From Tomocerus qinae (taxonomy: Eukaryota > Arthropoda > Collembola > Entomobryomorpha > Tomoceridae): a stretch of DNA of 64,000 nucleotides. The notes under the pieces are model-generated. The model saw only the letters and a program-made list of their open reading frames with translations. It was not told the DNA's origin and did no database searches. Made by a program: the position numbers and the translations under genes. The stretch spans positions 8,479,280 to 8,543,279 of the forward strand of contig CM034547.1 of NCBI GenBank assembly GCA_020055645.1, read 5' to 3'. Below, one piece after another: positions 24,661 through 36,409 of this stretch (position 1 is the stretch's first letter; each line of letters begins with the position of its first letter).

Positions 24661-27600
24661 ATGTCTGGGTCAAGTCTTAAAGATATGAAAGAAAATGCAC
24701 CGATTCCGCGAGTTCGGAAAAAGCATTCCGAAGGCGATATCTTAGATATGGCAAGCTTTACAGAATCTCAATGGCTGCAATATGATGAACTTGATGCACT
24801 ACCTCCGTCACTTCGGTTTAACTGGTTTGACATTGCCTGTATACTACTCTCCATGATCACATATGTCGTGGACTTGGCTATGGATCTATATATTGCATAC
24901 ATATATTATGCAGAACAATTCATTGGATACTTTGTTCTCACTCTAGTATTTGTCATTATTCCTGCCGGAACAATGACCGCCTTTAGTCTTCGTTGGTAAT
25001 AATAATTCTTTATTTTAAAGTATATTTCTTTTAATTTTATTCAAACTTTCAACGATAGTGACACTATTTATAATGACCGATTGTGATTTCTTAGGTATGT
25101 TATGGATATGGACAATCAAACCATTCCTAAACCTTCTTGCACTAAATGGATCATTCGTACTACTTTCCTGTTGTTACAAATTGCTCCTGTTTTAAGGTAT
25201 ATTTAATAATAAATACCAAAAATGCGTATATTGTATTTTATTTTATTGGAATGTAAATATTTTATAGAATTATTTGCAAATTTTGTAATTAGGTTACTAG
25301 TTATTAATATATAATATTGTATACTTTCAGAACTTTCACATAGCTATCTATCCCCAGTGATCCAACAAACATAATTTATACTTTAAATAATTTAAATTTA
25401 TAATTTAAAATAATATATTTTAATTTGTGGTTTAATGACTTTTCTATGTCGTTTTCTATCCATATTGTACATTGTAGAGTAGGTCAAAGAAAATATAGCA
25501 CATATTTCAATTTATCTTAGATTCCAAAATCTAATTTTAATTTATTGCCCCTTGCTCCCTACTTTTTTGTATCATTCCATGCTAAATGGTCAACCTACAT
25601 TTATTTATTCTATTACTTCCTTAAATTGATTAATATTATAAAGACGAAATATGAAAATTCAGGTACATCGACTCATTACTCTATGGACTTAAGAGCAGGC
25701 GAGCTGCTGCTAGAGATGATAAGGCCCAGCAAATCAAGTATTATACATACATGGTTAACGAGGACGCAGATTCGACTTTATTGAGACTGTTTGAAGGGTT
25801 TATGGAAGCTGCTCCACAAGTTACTCTTCAACTTTACATACTTATTTTTCACTTCAAAGACTCAGAGGGACCTTTTGCTAATAGAAGTTGTAAGTAAACC
25901 AATCTATTTATTTTATTTTTTCACAATAAACGAATTTATATTTAAGCAATTGGTCCTCTTTAAAAGCAATATTACCGTTGCGTTTCGTGAAAAGTTTGTT
26001 TTTGTCCGCTTTGTGAAGAAAGACCCAAATTACATTTGGCTTTATTGGGATTGATGCAAAACACTTCAATAACTATACAAAAAGACCTGTAAGGTAAGGG
26101 TAAGACCTGGAAAAAGTTTTGTGAATGAAATTGCAGAAAAATAAAGTACTTAATGTTTCGTTCTATAACTTTTTTTAAAATGAGCTGTTCATAACAAATT
26201 GTGGTAGTGCTCAGACATTCCCACCTAGGTGCGCCTTTGACGCTTACCCGGGGTCTGAGCAGCGAAGCTCAGACCCCCCCCCACCCAAATGCCGGGTAGG
26301 GGATAAGGAATTTGTTTAGTCGTATAGTGTATTATATAACCGTAAACACTAACGGCTACCTCACGCGCGACGCCCCCGAAGGGGGCGGAGCGGCGTCTAA
26401 TGCGAAAATTTTGAGGACCCGGGGTCAAGAAAACGGACCAGACCCCCCTCTAGTGAAGCAGCCGGTGGGAATGTCTGGTAGTGCTACATGTCTATAATAT
26501 GGTATAGTATAACTTACTAAGTAATAATTTGTTGGATAATTGTGGTCAAAAAAATATTCTATGACTCTAATATACAGGGCTGTAAATATAATTTGATTTT
26601 GAATTTTTTGAGCAAAAAAATATTCATTAATGAAAATACTAGGAAACGTATAGTCATGTCCAGGGGTACAATAGGGCACAACAACTGTAGAACTAGACCA
26701 GCTATAGACCAACTAGAGACACTATAATATAGTAGCACCGTGGAGGGATATGAATGATGTATAGGCAAACCTTTGAAAAGTATTTATTGTCAAAAAATAT
26801 TGTATGTACTGGATGTATGGAAGCCTGTCATGTCATGATGTGTAGAGATGGACATTTTTTGAAAGTCTTTTATTTCTGATGGCAATTTCTTTCTCCAAAC
26901 ATCGTCAGTTTCCCGACCTTACAGGCTACATCTCTCGTATTGTTGCTGTTACCAAATTTCAGATTTGTTATAGTCTTATAGTTATACTAGTATGCTGCAT
27001 TGTATTAATTCTTCCACATTTCATTGTCTTTTATCTTGTCTAGATATTTTCCAAGTCTTTGCGATTTTCTCGTCTCTTGTGAGTCTGGCTTGGTCACTAT
27101 CGTCTTATCATCGATCGTTGCGATTTTCTCAGCCTGACAAGCCAAACATATCTTACCAAGGCACCATTCTTCAATTTTTTTGGCACCTTTGCGGAATTAG
27201 TAAGTTTTGATAACTTTTTAATAATTATTGTATGTGCTTAGTAGTGCATTTAATCACATTACAAATTAAATTCTCCATTTGATAAAAGTCTTTTTGGACA
27301 TTGTTTTCATTAGGTGCCCGAGTATTTGCTTTGGGTGTCTTTGCTGCTACTTATCCAATTTTAATCGTAAGTTTAATTTTTGGCATATTGTACATGTATA
27401 TTGGTTTTTAATTTGATGCTAATGATGTTACACAATGGTATATTGGCTTAATCATTTTCATATCAAAAATTTGTGGCCTACTTTATTTTTATTTTAACGT
27501 TTTTAATAGGTGCCGGTATGCATCGCCCATTGGTTGGCCATGTTAGCTTGGTTAATTGTCCAGGGAAATCAAGCTTGTTCAAATCAATGTGAAGAAGCTC

Positions 27601-28175
27601 TTTTCAATCTAGTCGTCGCTTTCATCTATATATTTACGTTCTTTAATATTCGAGATGAGCCAACACGCTACAAATACCTGACTTTTTACCTGATATGCTT
27701 TTTGGAAAATACCGTCCTTCTACTAACTTGGTATTTCTCATTTAATTTATCTACGCCAGAAATATTCTGGTTCCGAATTTCAGGGTTAGTTGGTGATTAC
27801 TCGCTCTTTTTCATTGGGATTTTGTGTATGGTTATCTATTACGTTTATTTTCATCCCTCAATTGGGTATTGGTGTAAGTCCCCACCTTCAGCCCTGAAGA
27901 AGGATTTCCAACAAGAAAACCCAAAGAATAGAACTGATTTTCTGACTCGAAAAGGATCTTTAGATCACGCGCAACTGACAAGTAATCCTCATAGTGCCAC
28001 CAGTTCTCGACGAAACGTAACATTTGCCATGGATTATCAACCTGCTTCTGCCTCAGCAGAGAGCAAAGAAACTGCAACATTGCAAAACTGTAGCATACCG
28101 GTAACGGTGACTCACTGTCAGAAACAGAATCCTGTGGAAGGCACTGGCACTGTTAATGATGAGACTCATTTATGA
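24661..28175 (+). CDS. XK-related (XKR family) multi-pass membrane protein (6 exons, 512 aa)
   Basis: Exons 24661-24995, 25095-25196, 25663-25889, 27044-27199, 27314-27366 and 27510-28175 join in frame with GT-AG introns. The open frame begins upstream, but the first ATG is at 24661. Residues 54-112 carry the first hydrophobic pair, with a DLAMDLYIAYIYY segment. Residues about 186-205 carry LFEGFMEAAPQVTLQLYIL, the most conserved XKR signature. Exon 4 has SLAWSLSSYHRSLRFSQPDKP, also typical. Further membrane helices fill exons 5-6, and the last 100 or so residues are a polar, Ser/Thr-rich cytoplasmic tail. XKR proteins are plasma-membrane proteins; some (Xkr8, Xkr4, Xkr9) are caspase-activated phospholipid scramblases. 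I cannot identify a caspase site or assign the paralogue. The third intron contains a hAT-like MITE (26212-26477). Confidence 0.9.
26212..26477. mobile_element. 266-bp hAT-like MITE with an exact 8-bp target duplication
   Basis: CAGACATTCCCACC...GGTGGGAATGTCTG is flanked by perfect GTAGTGCT copies (26204-26211 and 26478-26485). The interior contains CAGACCCCCC and GGACCCGGGGTC segments and is noncoding. It sits inside intron 3 of the XKR gene. An 8-bp duplication with a CAG terminus is typical of hAT elements. Confidence 0.85.
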
Positions 28176-29969
28176 TGAATTGATAAGCTCCCGGCAAACA
28201 ATTCGCCTTTCGCTTTAGCGACTCCTGATCTATAGTTTGTTGTTTTAAAATTAGTTTGCACTTCGCACTAACTGTTCTACGTGCATAAAAATGGTTTTGC
28301 TGAAGGCTTGCCATTATTATACAGCTATTCTTTATCTACAATGAATAGGTATAGCATTTAAAGTATAAGCACTGTATTATTACTTTATAGTAGGGTAGAC
28401 AGTTATTGTAAAGTGAACATGAGAAGGTAACATACTTGCATTATTGCATTTATATTTAGCGGCCTTGTATTTTAAAGTTTATAACATCTAAGTAAATACC
28501 CAATAGACGTAAACTAAGTAAAGGATTAGTGATATAATGCGTAATACTTGATCAAAAACTTTCAGAAAATGTATTTGGCTGTATTACAACGTGTGAAATG
28601 CATGCAAATTGCTAATTCTTTTTTCAATGATAAATGATAATAATGGAACATATAGAACTGATAGACTTTTCCTTTATAAACAGTTTTTTTTAAAACTCAA
28701 GAAAACTAAAATAATGAATTGAAAACTAAAATAATAAGCAGTTAAAAATTTCTTCTCAGGTATCATTCTCATGACTTTCTCTCGTCACAGGCCCATTCAG
28801 TTTGGTTGTAATAAGATGTAATTGTATTTAACGAATTAACGAGGTATTATGTGGGGACTTCTTACTCGTAGATTCATGATTCATCCATGGCACAATACTT
28901 TCGAAATGTTCAAGTGAGTTACTTTCTCTTACTTTGTAAAATTTAAAAAATTGTTGAAATACTCTTAGGTCACAGTCACAGCTAAAATTTAAAAAAATGA
29001 GTGGTCTGTGTGATCTCCTGTGTGATTTTAATTATTATTTTCAGAAAATGAAAATGTATATCATATTTCAATCTATTTTAAACCAAACAATTTCAGTTTT
29101 GATCATAAAGAGATGTAAGTTATAGGAGATAACCTATTCGAAATAATAACTATGAAAATCAAATGCAAAAGGTGCAAAATTGTCAACCAAAAGATCCAGA
29201 ATTTTTATTATTCAATAGTTATTTGGCCAAAAGGCTTCATTTGTCGTCTACTCTGTCCAGTGACCGTATAGTATTATTCGTTGAGGCATCCCTCACGCGA
29301 AAACAAAACCAACAAGTAATTTTATTTTAATAATATTTCCTTATCAATATTAAAATGCAAACTACAGTCGTCGTAAGTTTAACAAAATTTAAATAAAATG
29401 TTTTGCTATGGACGCTCAATGATAATAATGATTGCTATAATTAAACTTCTCATTGCAACTTGCAACACAATCAAAGTTGCAAATAGGAGAAAGTTCCTTT
29501 TATACACTAACACCATGTAAGACTTTCCCTACGTTTAAGGAAACATGAGTACCTGGGTGCATGGCTTACTAACTTTTAAAATGTCACAAATGTCGATTTT
29601 CGTATGTCAAGAAAAAGGTTATGCTGTTGGTGTATATTTAGGTGAAATCTACGTAAGATTTTGAAATCTGTAAAGCCAACTTTACTGGAGTAGTGAGTAA
29701 TAGGTATACTTCCTGTCAGGATTTCAATCTAACTGCCTCTTTTTGTGATATCTCAAACTTCGTCGGTTGCTTTAATTGATTATTTTTTCACTCGTCAACA
29801 CTTTTTTTCCTTATAAATAGAGTATATAATAACATACAAATAATCTCATTTAGGGTACTAGTACTACACTATGTAACGTTATTTTTAATGTACGTAGCTT
29901 TGTTTCTTAATTAATATTTATGTATAGAGTATTAGCGTCAAAGTTGCTGTAGTTATGGTGATTTGAGTA
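28176..29969. other. 3' flank of XKR and gene-free DNA
   Basis: This is the presumed XKR 3' UTR followed by AT-rich sequence. No supported exon was found. Confidence 0.4.
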
Positions 29970-30247
29970 TCAGGTTGCCTCTTCAGGATATTTGAAAAAT
30001 GAAAATTCACTTTTTTCATTTGTGGATCTAAATTGGACGATTTAGATCCACAGCCAAATCTACGCTGCACTCACAGTTTTGACTTATGAGTGACTATGAC
30101 CCAAAGGTCAAAGGTTGGTTGCCATTGGGTACATACAGCTTTAGCTTTGAGTACAGATTTGGCTGTGGATCTAAATCGTCCAATTTAGATCCACAAATGA
30201 AAAAAGTGAATTTTTATTTTTCAAACATCCTGACGAGGTAACCTAAT
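29970..30247. repeat. Palindromic element with a doubled inner palindrome
   Basis: Arms of about 95 bp begin AGGTTGCCTCTTCAGGATAT at the left and are inverted at the right. Inside each arm sits a second small palindrome, TGTGGATCTAAATTGGACGA TTTAGATCCACA. Weaker inverted similarity may extend outward to about 29920 and 30310. It is noncoding. Confidence 0.7.
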
Positions 30248-33200
30248 ACACAAATACACTGCTATACTAGCTAATACTACAGGGATTTTGTATTAGCGTA
30301 GTGTATAACTATAGTATATATTTCTAATTGTGAATGGCAGACAGAAGTTGCTATTTGTTGTCTGTATCAGATTAGGTGTTAAGAATGAACTTCAATTTAA
30401 TCCCAAAGTCCAAATGTAAATGAAAACTTTCCTCTATAAATGTAAGCTTCATTCTTTGAGATAATTTATTTTGTGTTAGATGTCGTTTATTGCCTAATTT
30501 TTGAGTATTTTTGGACAAAATTATAGTTTGCTTTCTCCATAATCGATTATATGCACTGCACAATAAGTATAATATTATATTCATAAAATTCAGCTGAGTG
30601 TCACTGTCACTACTACTTAACATATTGCATATCTTAGTACTTTTAATCAACGCAACCTAATTAAGTTTTGTACGTCAAACTGTAATCTAACTATACTTAG
30701 GATGAAGTAAGTGGATATTTCTAAAAATTGTCGCACGGACTTGTAGTATTAGACGATTGGTTTATCGTTAATCTATCTTCCTAAATCCTAACTGAATTGT
30801 GGTGTATGCTGTATTTACATGGCCATTTTGTCATTAGAGTCAATTAATGTCAAAATGTTGTTAGATGTATGTGAGCGAATGATGTAATGCGCATTACTCA
30901 CCCAAAACCTAACTATGCTACTAGAAAAGTACCTATAATTTGTATGTCACTAAAATTGAAACTTTGAACGCGAAGAAAAAGTAATTTTCTTTGTATCACT
31001 GTTAATTGTAAATCGTTCAGTATAATATATGCCATTCTTACTGATCGAGAAAATTATATATGCACGCATGTTCGTGAGAAACAAACGAAAGTCGAAACGC
31101 GAATTCTTGAAAAAATCTACACTGACTGACTAGAATTTTAATGTCAAAGCTTAATGTAGGTCACGAATAGTTGGGTGAGTTTTATGCTTAATATTATATA
31201 TTATTTGTAATAAACACAATGTTATGTACTTAAGTGATGTACTGTGTGTGAACTGTCAAACAATCTTATAAGATACACATTAAATGAAAACTGTGACCCT
31301 ATAACTTTATTTCGTTAATAATAAAACCTATATTAGGTTTTTAAAAAGTTTGTAATAGGGAGAATGAAATGTATAAAATGATATATGTGCTTAAGTATTC
31401 AGTCCAGGGACCTAATTACCAAAAAGTTGTATCTGCTGATTGTGCTGATCTCAATATTAGCAATTCTGAGAAAAGCATTTTATGCTTTTAAAAACTGTAT
31501 TGTGCTTACTAACTTGAGCCATTTATAAATTTCCTTTGAAGCAGAATATTAAAATCTGCAACAAAGCGCTTGATGCGAAATGAGATGCTTATCAAATAAT
31601 AATACTAATTATTATTATTAATTATCCACTATATCTACATGTCATGTCCATTGTTCGGTGACCAACCGGTTAAAATGGCCAGTCAGTTTGTTGAAATTGA
31701 CTTTTAAGCCAAATAAGACTTGAACTGAAAAAAAATTATTCTTTATTTGCTGGGAAATTCATAAAATCCCTATTTTAGCCATTTAAGCAGGCTGGCTGGC
31801 AAAATCTTTTTTAGCTGGCATAAAATGGAACATTGGTCATGTCATTTTTTTGAGATACATCTTGATATATGTCTTGTTTCCAAACCAAGAGTGATATGCA
31901 CGTCGCGTGTATGTATTAAACTGTCCGCTTAATTATTATGAAGATGAAAAAGAAAGTTGTGGTAATTGTTTCTATATTCGGCTGGGTTGGGAAACAAAAG
32001 TATGAGGATATGCTCTCGCTCTTTGGTAATATGAATTTTCACTATTTCATTCGTTGATTCCCTCTTTCCATTGGCTGAAAAATAAACAATATTTATAAAT
32101 AAAACAATCTGGGTCTGAGTCGGAGTGCGTATACAAATATATAAACGGTCAATGACTTTCACTATCGAAAATGCTTTCACATGTGAAAGTAAATCATGTA
32201 ACAAATGGAGAAAGCTATTAGAATCGTTACTTTATTTTAATGCTAGCGATTTAATTCACAGTGCATGCAAGCGCCCATTAAAATCTTTTTTCTAACCATA
32301 ATGACCGAGCACAAATAAAAATGACTGAAGGTTACATGGCAATTGCCTGGAAAAGCAATTGGTAATGCAACTTCTAAATTGTACGAGTATAAATTAAGAA
32401 ACAGGAAAAGATTCGTTAACTGCTATTAGCATACTGTACTGTACGTATGTACGAAAGTATAACTTGTAGTATGGGTCCAATAATGAACTGTAAAACACTT
32501 TACTATAATATATAGTCAACCTCAACCTTTAAAACGTACGTAAACAAAGCAGCATGATCGCCGAATTGTATTAATTTATGTCCCTATATACCTCGTCCAT
32601 GAAATGTCCTTATTTGTTTGATCAATACGGAATCGGCGGAACTTCTGTTATTGTAAACACAAGTGAGTATAAATAAAAAATAAATTACATTTCAGTTATT
32701 AATTCTCAATCATCAATCTAAGTCTGTGTAGCAATATTAGTAGATTATATGGTTGTATACTTATCTCTGAAGGTATCTACTTCAATATAATGTGATCATT
32801 TTGCATGAAATTCCATTTCTTGCTTTTTGAATCATTAAAAATGTATTTTTCTAAAATAAATTTTGAATGCTAAGAATATCTAGCAGCAGCTTGTGTGCTA
32901 ATGCTTGGTCTACTCTTTCGTAACAGTCTTATAACCATCTATAACTTATATACTGTTATAATAAAAACAGTTGTTTCATATATTTGCCAATTTGTCACGA
33001 AATCTAAAATCTCTTTTCTATTTTATTAAAATTTGGTACTTATAGTGGTGTTCTGGCAATTAAAGCAGCTTATGAGAATATATGTAGTAAAATTATGTTT
33101 CGGTCACTTGTGACTTTGCAAACATAAGACGTAAATCATTAAATGTCATTGTGACACGACATTCATACTTACAATGATTAATAGTATGCGAAAACTGAGT

Positions 33201-33312
33201 TGGCCGAGGACAGCAGATATACAAGTATTTATTTATTGAAATTATGATACGAACGGATATTCTATAATTATTAATAAGAGGTTCGCTCTTATTATTGCGA
33301 GTAGTTTGTGTT

Positions 33313-33313
<1 letters not shown>
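30248..33313. other. Gene-free AT-rich region
   Basis: No supported coding exon was found. A diverged GGCTGGCT-type dispersed repeat is at about 31655-31835. Otherwise I see nothing definable. Confidence 0.4.

Positions 33314-33373
<60 letters not shown>
33314..33373. repeat. (CTGT)n microsatellite, about 15 units
   Basis: There are about 60 bp of uninterrupted CTGT tetranucleotide repeat. Minus-strand reading frames through it give TDRQ repeats, which are artefacts. Confidence 0.95.
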
Positions 33374-34274
33374 GCCAGACCCCTCCATGTATAAGCTGTG
33401 TGCTCAATAACTTTTGACAGAAGTAATATTTTTAAATTCTGTCTTCGGATCCTGAAACAAGATGTATGACTTAAGATCAAGTTCGTTAATGGGCCACATC
33501 GGTCACACCCACAGGTCACGGGGAGTGACTTAATGTCGATGACCGTTACATTCCCTTCTAGTTACAATATGATGCAATATGATGCGACATTCCAGTTTCC
33601 CGCAGACCCGCCACATGTTTTACTTCTTCCTCTCATTCCACCGTGACTTAAATTTTCGTATATCCACTGCGTATTCTGCTTTACGTCCCTGTCAAGCGTC
33701 ACTTTACAATTCGTACTTCAATTTTCGCGTATTTTACATTTCGTTTCACCTATTTAACGTTGATTTCGTCATTACATTCACCTTCACAATTAAACAGATT
33801 ATCTCAATCGTCGTGAAATTATTTGTTTTATTTCGTTTGTTACACGTATCACACGTCAAAGGTACTTTTCTTTCACCTTTTTTTATATTACATTTTCTTC
33901 ACACATATTTTATGTCGATTTCATTACATTTTACCTCCACATTTCAACAGTTCTCTCCTCCCCATTACGTTTGTTATTTCATCGTTCATCGAAGATACAT
34001 CCCTTTGGGTACTTCATCTTGACTACACTAAGCCGTTGAAGTAATCACGAGCTACCATTTATGACGAATTCGTTTTACACTTAAGTAATACCCCTTATTT
34101 TATTTTACTTTTCACATATTTTACATTTCGGTCCTCCTATTGACGGTAACTGTTTTACTCAGCGGTAATTCAATTATTTTACTTCAGTTGTTTTTCCATC
34201 ACTCATCATCATACTCTACATTGACTCACCTTGAATTAAATTACCAAATTAAATTTTACTTTTGAATGCAGATC

Positions 34275-34700
34275 ATGCCCAAATTAAAAAAGAAAGTGTA
34301 CAAGAAAACCTGCAAGAAGACCGAGGGAGAAAGAAGCAAATGCGAAAACAAAAAGGATAGTGATTATTTAAAGTTTCAATTACTGGAGGAAGACACCTCA
34401 AAACAAAATAGATCTGCGCGATTATCACCGAAAAAATAATGTTGGATGTATGACATGTAGAGATGATCCAGTAATGCGAACACAAAGCAAAATGATGCAA
34501 TGGCTCATCCAATAGCAAGACCAGATCCAGCAATCCTTTCACCAGAAAAGCGAGGGATGCAATAGCTAATAAAAATGCAAGACTGGATCCAGTGATACGT
34601 ACACCAGAAAATCAGAGGGATGCAAAAGCTCATAAAATAGATCAAGACTGGATTCCCTAGTGCGCACATCGGAGAAGCAGAAGGATGCCGTTGCTACGTT
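34275..34700 (+). pseudogene. Decayed ORF with about 22-codon tandem repeats, probable transposon-derived protein remnant
   Basis: A 54-codon Lys-rich ORF (34275-34439, starting MPKLKKKVYKK) is followed by about four decayed repeats of about 64-66 bp (near 34462, 34511, 34575 and 34638). They encode variants of AR(L/P)DP..(I/R)(L/R)(T/S)PE(N/K)..(R/G)(D/M)A with stops and frameshifts. Short DP-containing repeats of this kind occur in proteins of some insect mobile elements; that link is inference. No intact domain remains. Confidence 0.35.
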
Positions 34701-36409
34701 TTTGAAGATAAAAACATTGACTATGCAGCACCTGACAAAATACAGTAAATCGAAAGCGTGGGAAGGGCAGCGTTTCCATCGTTTTGCAACGTTGCCACAT
34801 TGACATTACGGAACTCTGATTTTGGATATTTCGGGGTGGCCGTGTACCATCACATTCGAATTCGGTAGTCATCGAAAAATTATTTCATATTTACATTCCA
34901 AGTATTATCAGCCGTACAAGTTAACGGTCATCGAAAAATTATTTTCGTAAATCGTGTGAAAATCAGCTGCTTATTTAATTACCATAAGAAAGTCACCCAA
35001 CCCATATTTACGGTGGGAGTAACTATGACTCTTATGGGTACCAAATGCCTCGTCATCTAATTAGTGACGGGCATGAATTCCTATTGTCTCTGTCAACTAC
35101 CTACCGAAACCACAGTCAAAGGGATTGATGTGGGCGGTGAGGAAACTAATGAAATGAAATCTAGTTCTGCATTATGGGAAAACACGAGAGGTGTAGAAAA
35201 GTGGAACATCTAGGTCAACTTTGAAATATTACTACTTCACTGATGTCACTTTTTGTCACAGTGAGGTGGAATTCGGCTCGATTTCCTTCGGGTCTTTTAG
35301 TTCAACAGCGTCTGTTTTCAAAATTCAGTTGGTTTTGTACATCGTATAAAGTCATGTAATGGTTCTTCCAAAAAAGCTCCTTAAACAACTTTTGAAATAC
35401 TATATGACAAATACCTTAATCCCCCGTCTGGGGAAGTGGATAATTTTCATTCTGTACATTCTAACCACTTCTTTTGACTCCGAAACACTTATCATGTTAC
35501 CGAATGATTCAAAATACATTTCAGGGCCGGTCTGTCGTGGGGGCTAAATGGTCAGCCGCCTGGGGCCCCATGATGTTTAACACAAAAGTTTACCGTCTTT
35601 TTTAACCTTTGACCTTTTTTGAACCTCTTATTGCTTACATCCTGTGTGTAACACAGTTTATTATACAATAAAAGAGACATGACATCATTAGCCATCTCTA
35701 AATATCCCACTTTCTCTTATCTCGTGCTAAAACTTTCATTAAACCATAATTGTTGCCAATAAGGCTTATTGAAAGGTTTTAGGATGAAATGAAAGAGAGA
35801 AACTATTGATTTTCAGTGGGAAAGGTATTGTCAAGGTCAAGTTCGAAAATTACCTCATTCTGCAGCTGGCAGCACTGGCGAATTCATCAAAGAGAAAGCT
35901 CCTTTCCTTTGGTAGTATTATACGAATTCAACTTTCACTAAAGAGAAAATACTTTCGTAATCTATCCATTACTAAATTGCTAATGCTTTCCAGAGGTTTA
36001 TTCTTTGTCACCATTCATGCCATTTTTAAATCATTTTCTTGTACATGCTAATCTGGACAATTAAATTGTTATAAATGTGGAATTTATTTTGGTGAACTCT
36101 AACGATTCAGCATTTCTTTCCATTTGATTTCAATTTAAGGCCAGGAGATACACATTTGAAAACCATTTTTACACATTTAAAAAAAATTTAAATTTAAAAT
36201 CAAAACATGATTTTGCTCATAGTATAGAAAATATTCGGCTATGATTAAATACTTTTCATGGGCTGAAGGTACATAATTTTAAGTGATGAATTCGTCAACA
36301 CGAAATATAGTTTCATTGCAATAAAAAACAAAATTACCTTATTAGTATAATAATTATAATTACTTAGTATAATAATTATTTCACTTGAGATACGTTTATT
36401 TTGTTTGAG
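34701..36409. other. Gene-free region with transposon scraps
   Basis: GGGCCGGTCTGTCGTGGGGGC with GGGGCCCCATGATG near 35524-35570 resembles a truncated hAT-like MITE end. No supported exon was found. The PPIL1 polyadenylation signal lies at its right edge. Confidence 0.4.
36395..36400 (-). terminator. Polyadenylation signal AATAAA for PPIL1
   Basis: TTTATT on the plus strand gives AATAAA on the coding strand 10-15 bases after the PPIL1 stop. It implies a very short 3' UTR. Confidence 0.5.

Noticed and set aside
28849..28916. Small ORF MWGLLTRRFMIHPWHNTF with a GTGAGT donor-like site
   Set aside because: Unspliced it stops after 22 codons. Splicing to the next acceptor at 29045 meets a stop within two codons. 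No family match is recognised.
33093..33519. Minus-strand ORFs with TDRQ repeats
   Set aside because: They are translation of the CTGT microsatellite.
33579..34022. 147-codon ORF, the longest single ORF in its region
   Set aside because: Composition is Phe/Tyr/Ser/His-rich low-complexity from T-rich DNA. There is no domain, no splice partners, and a second frame is also open.
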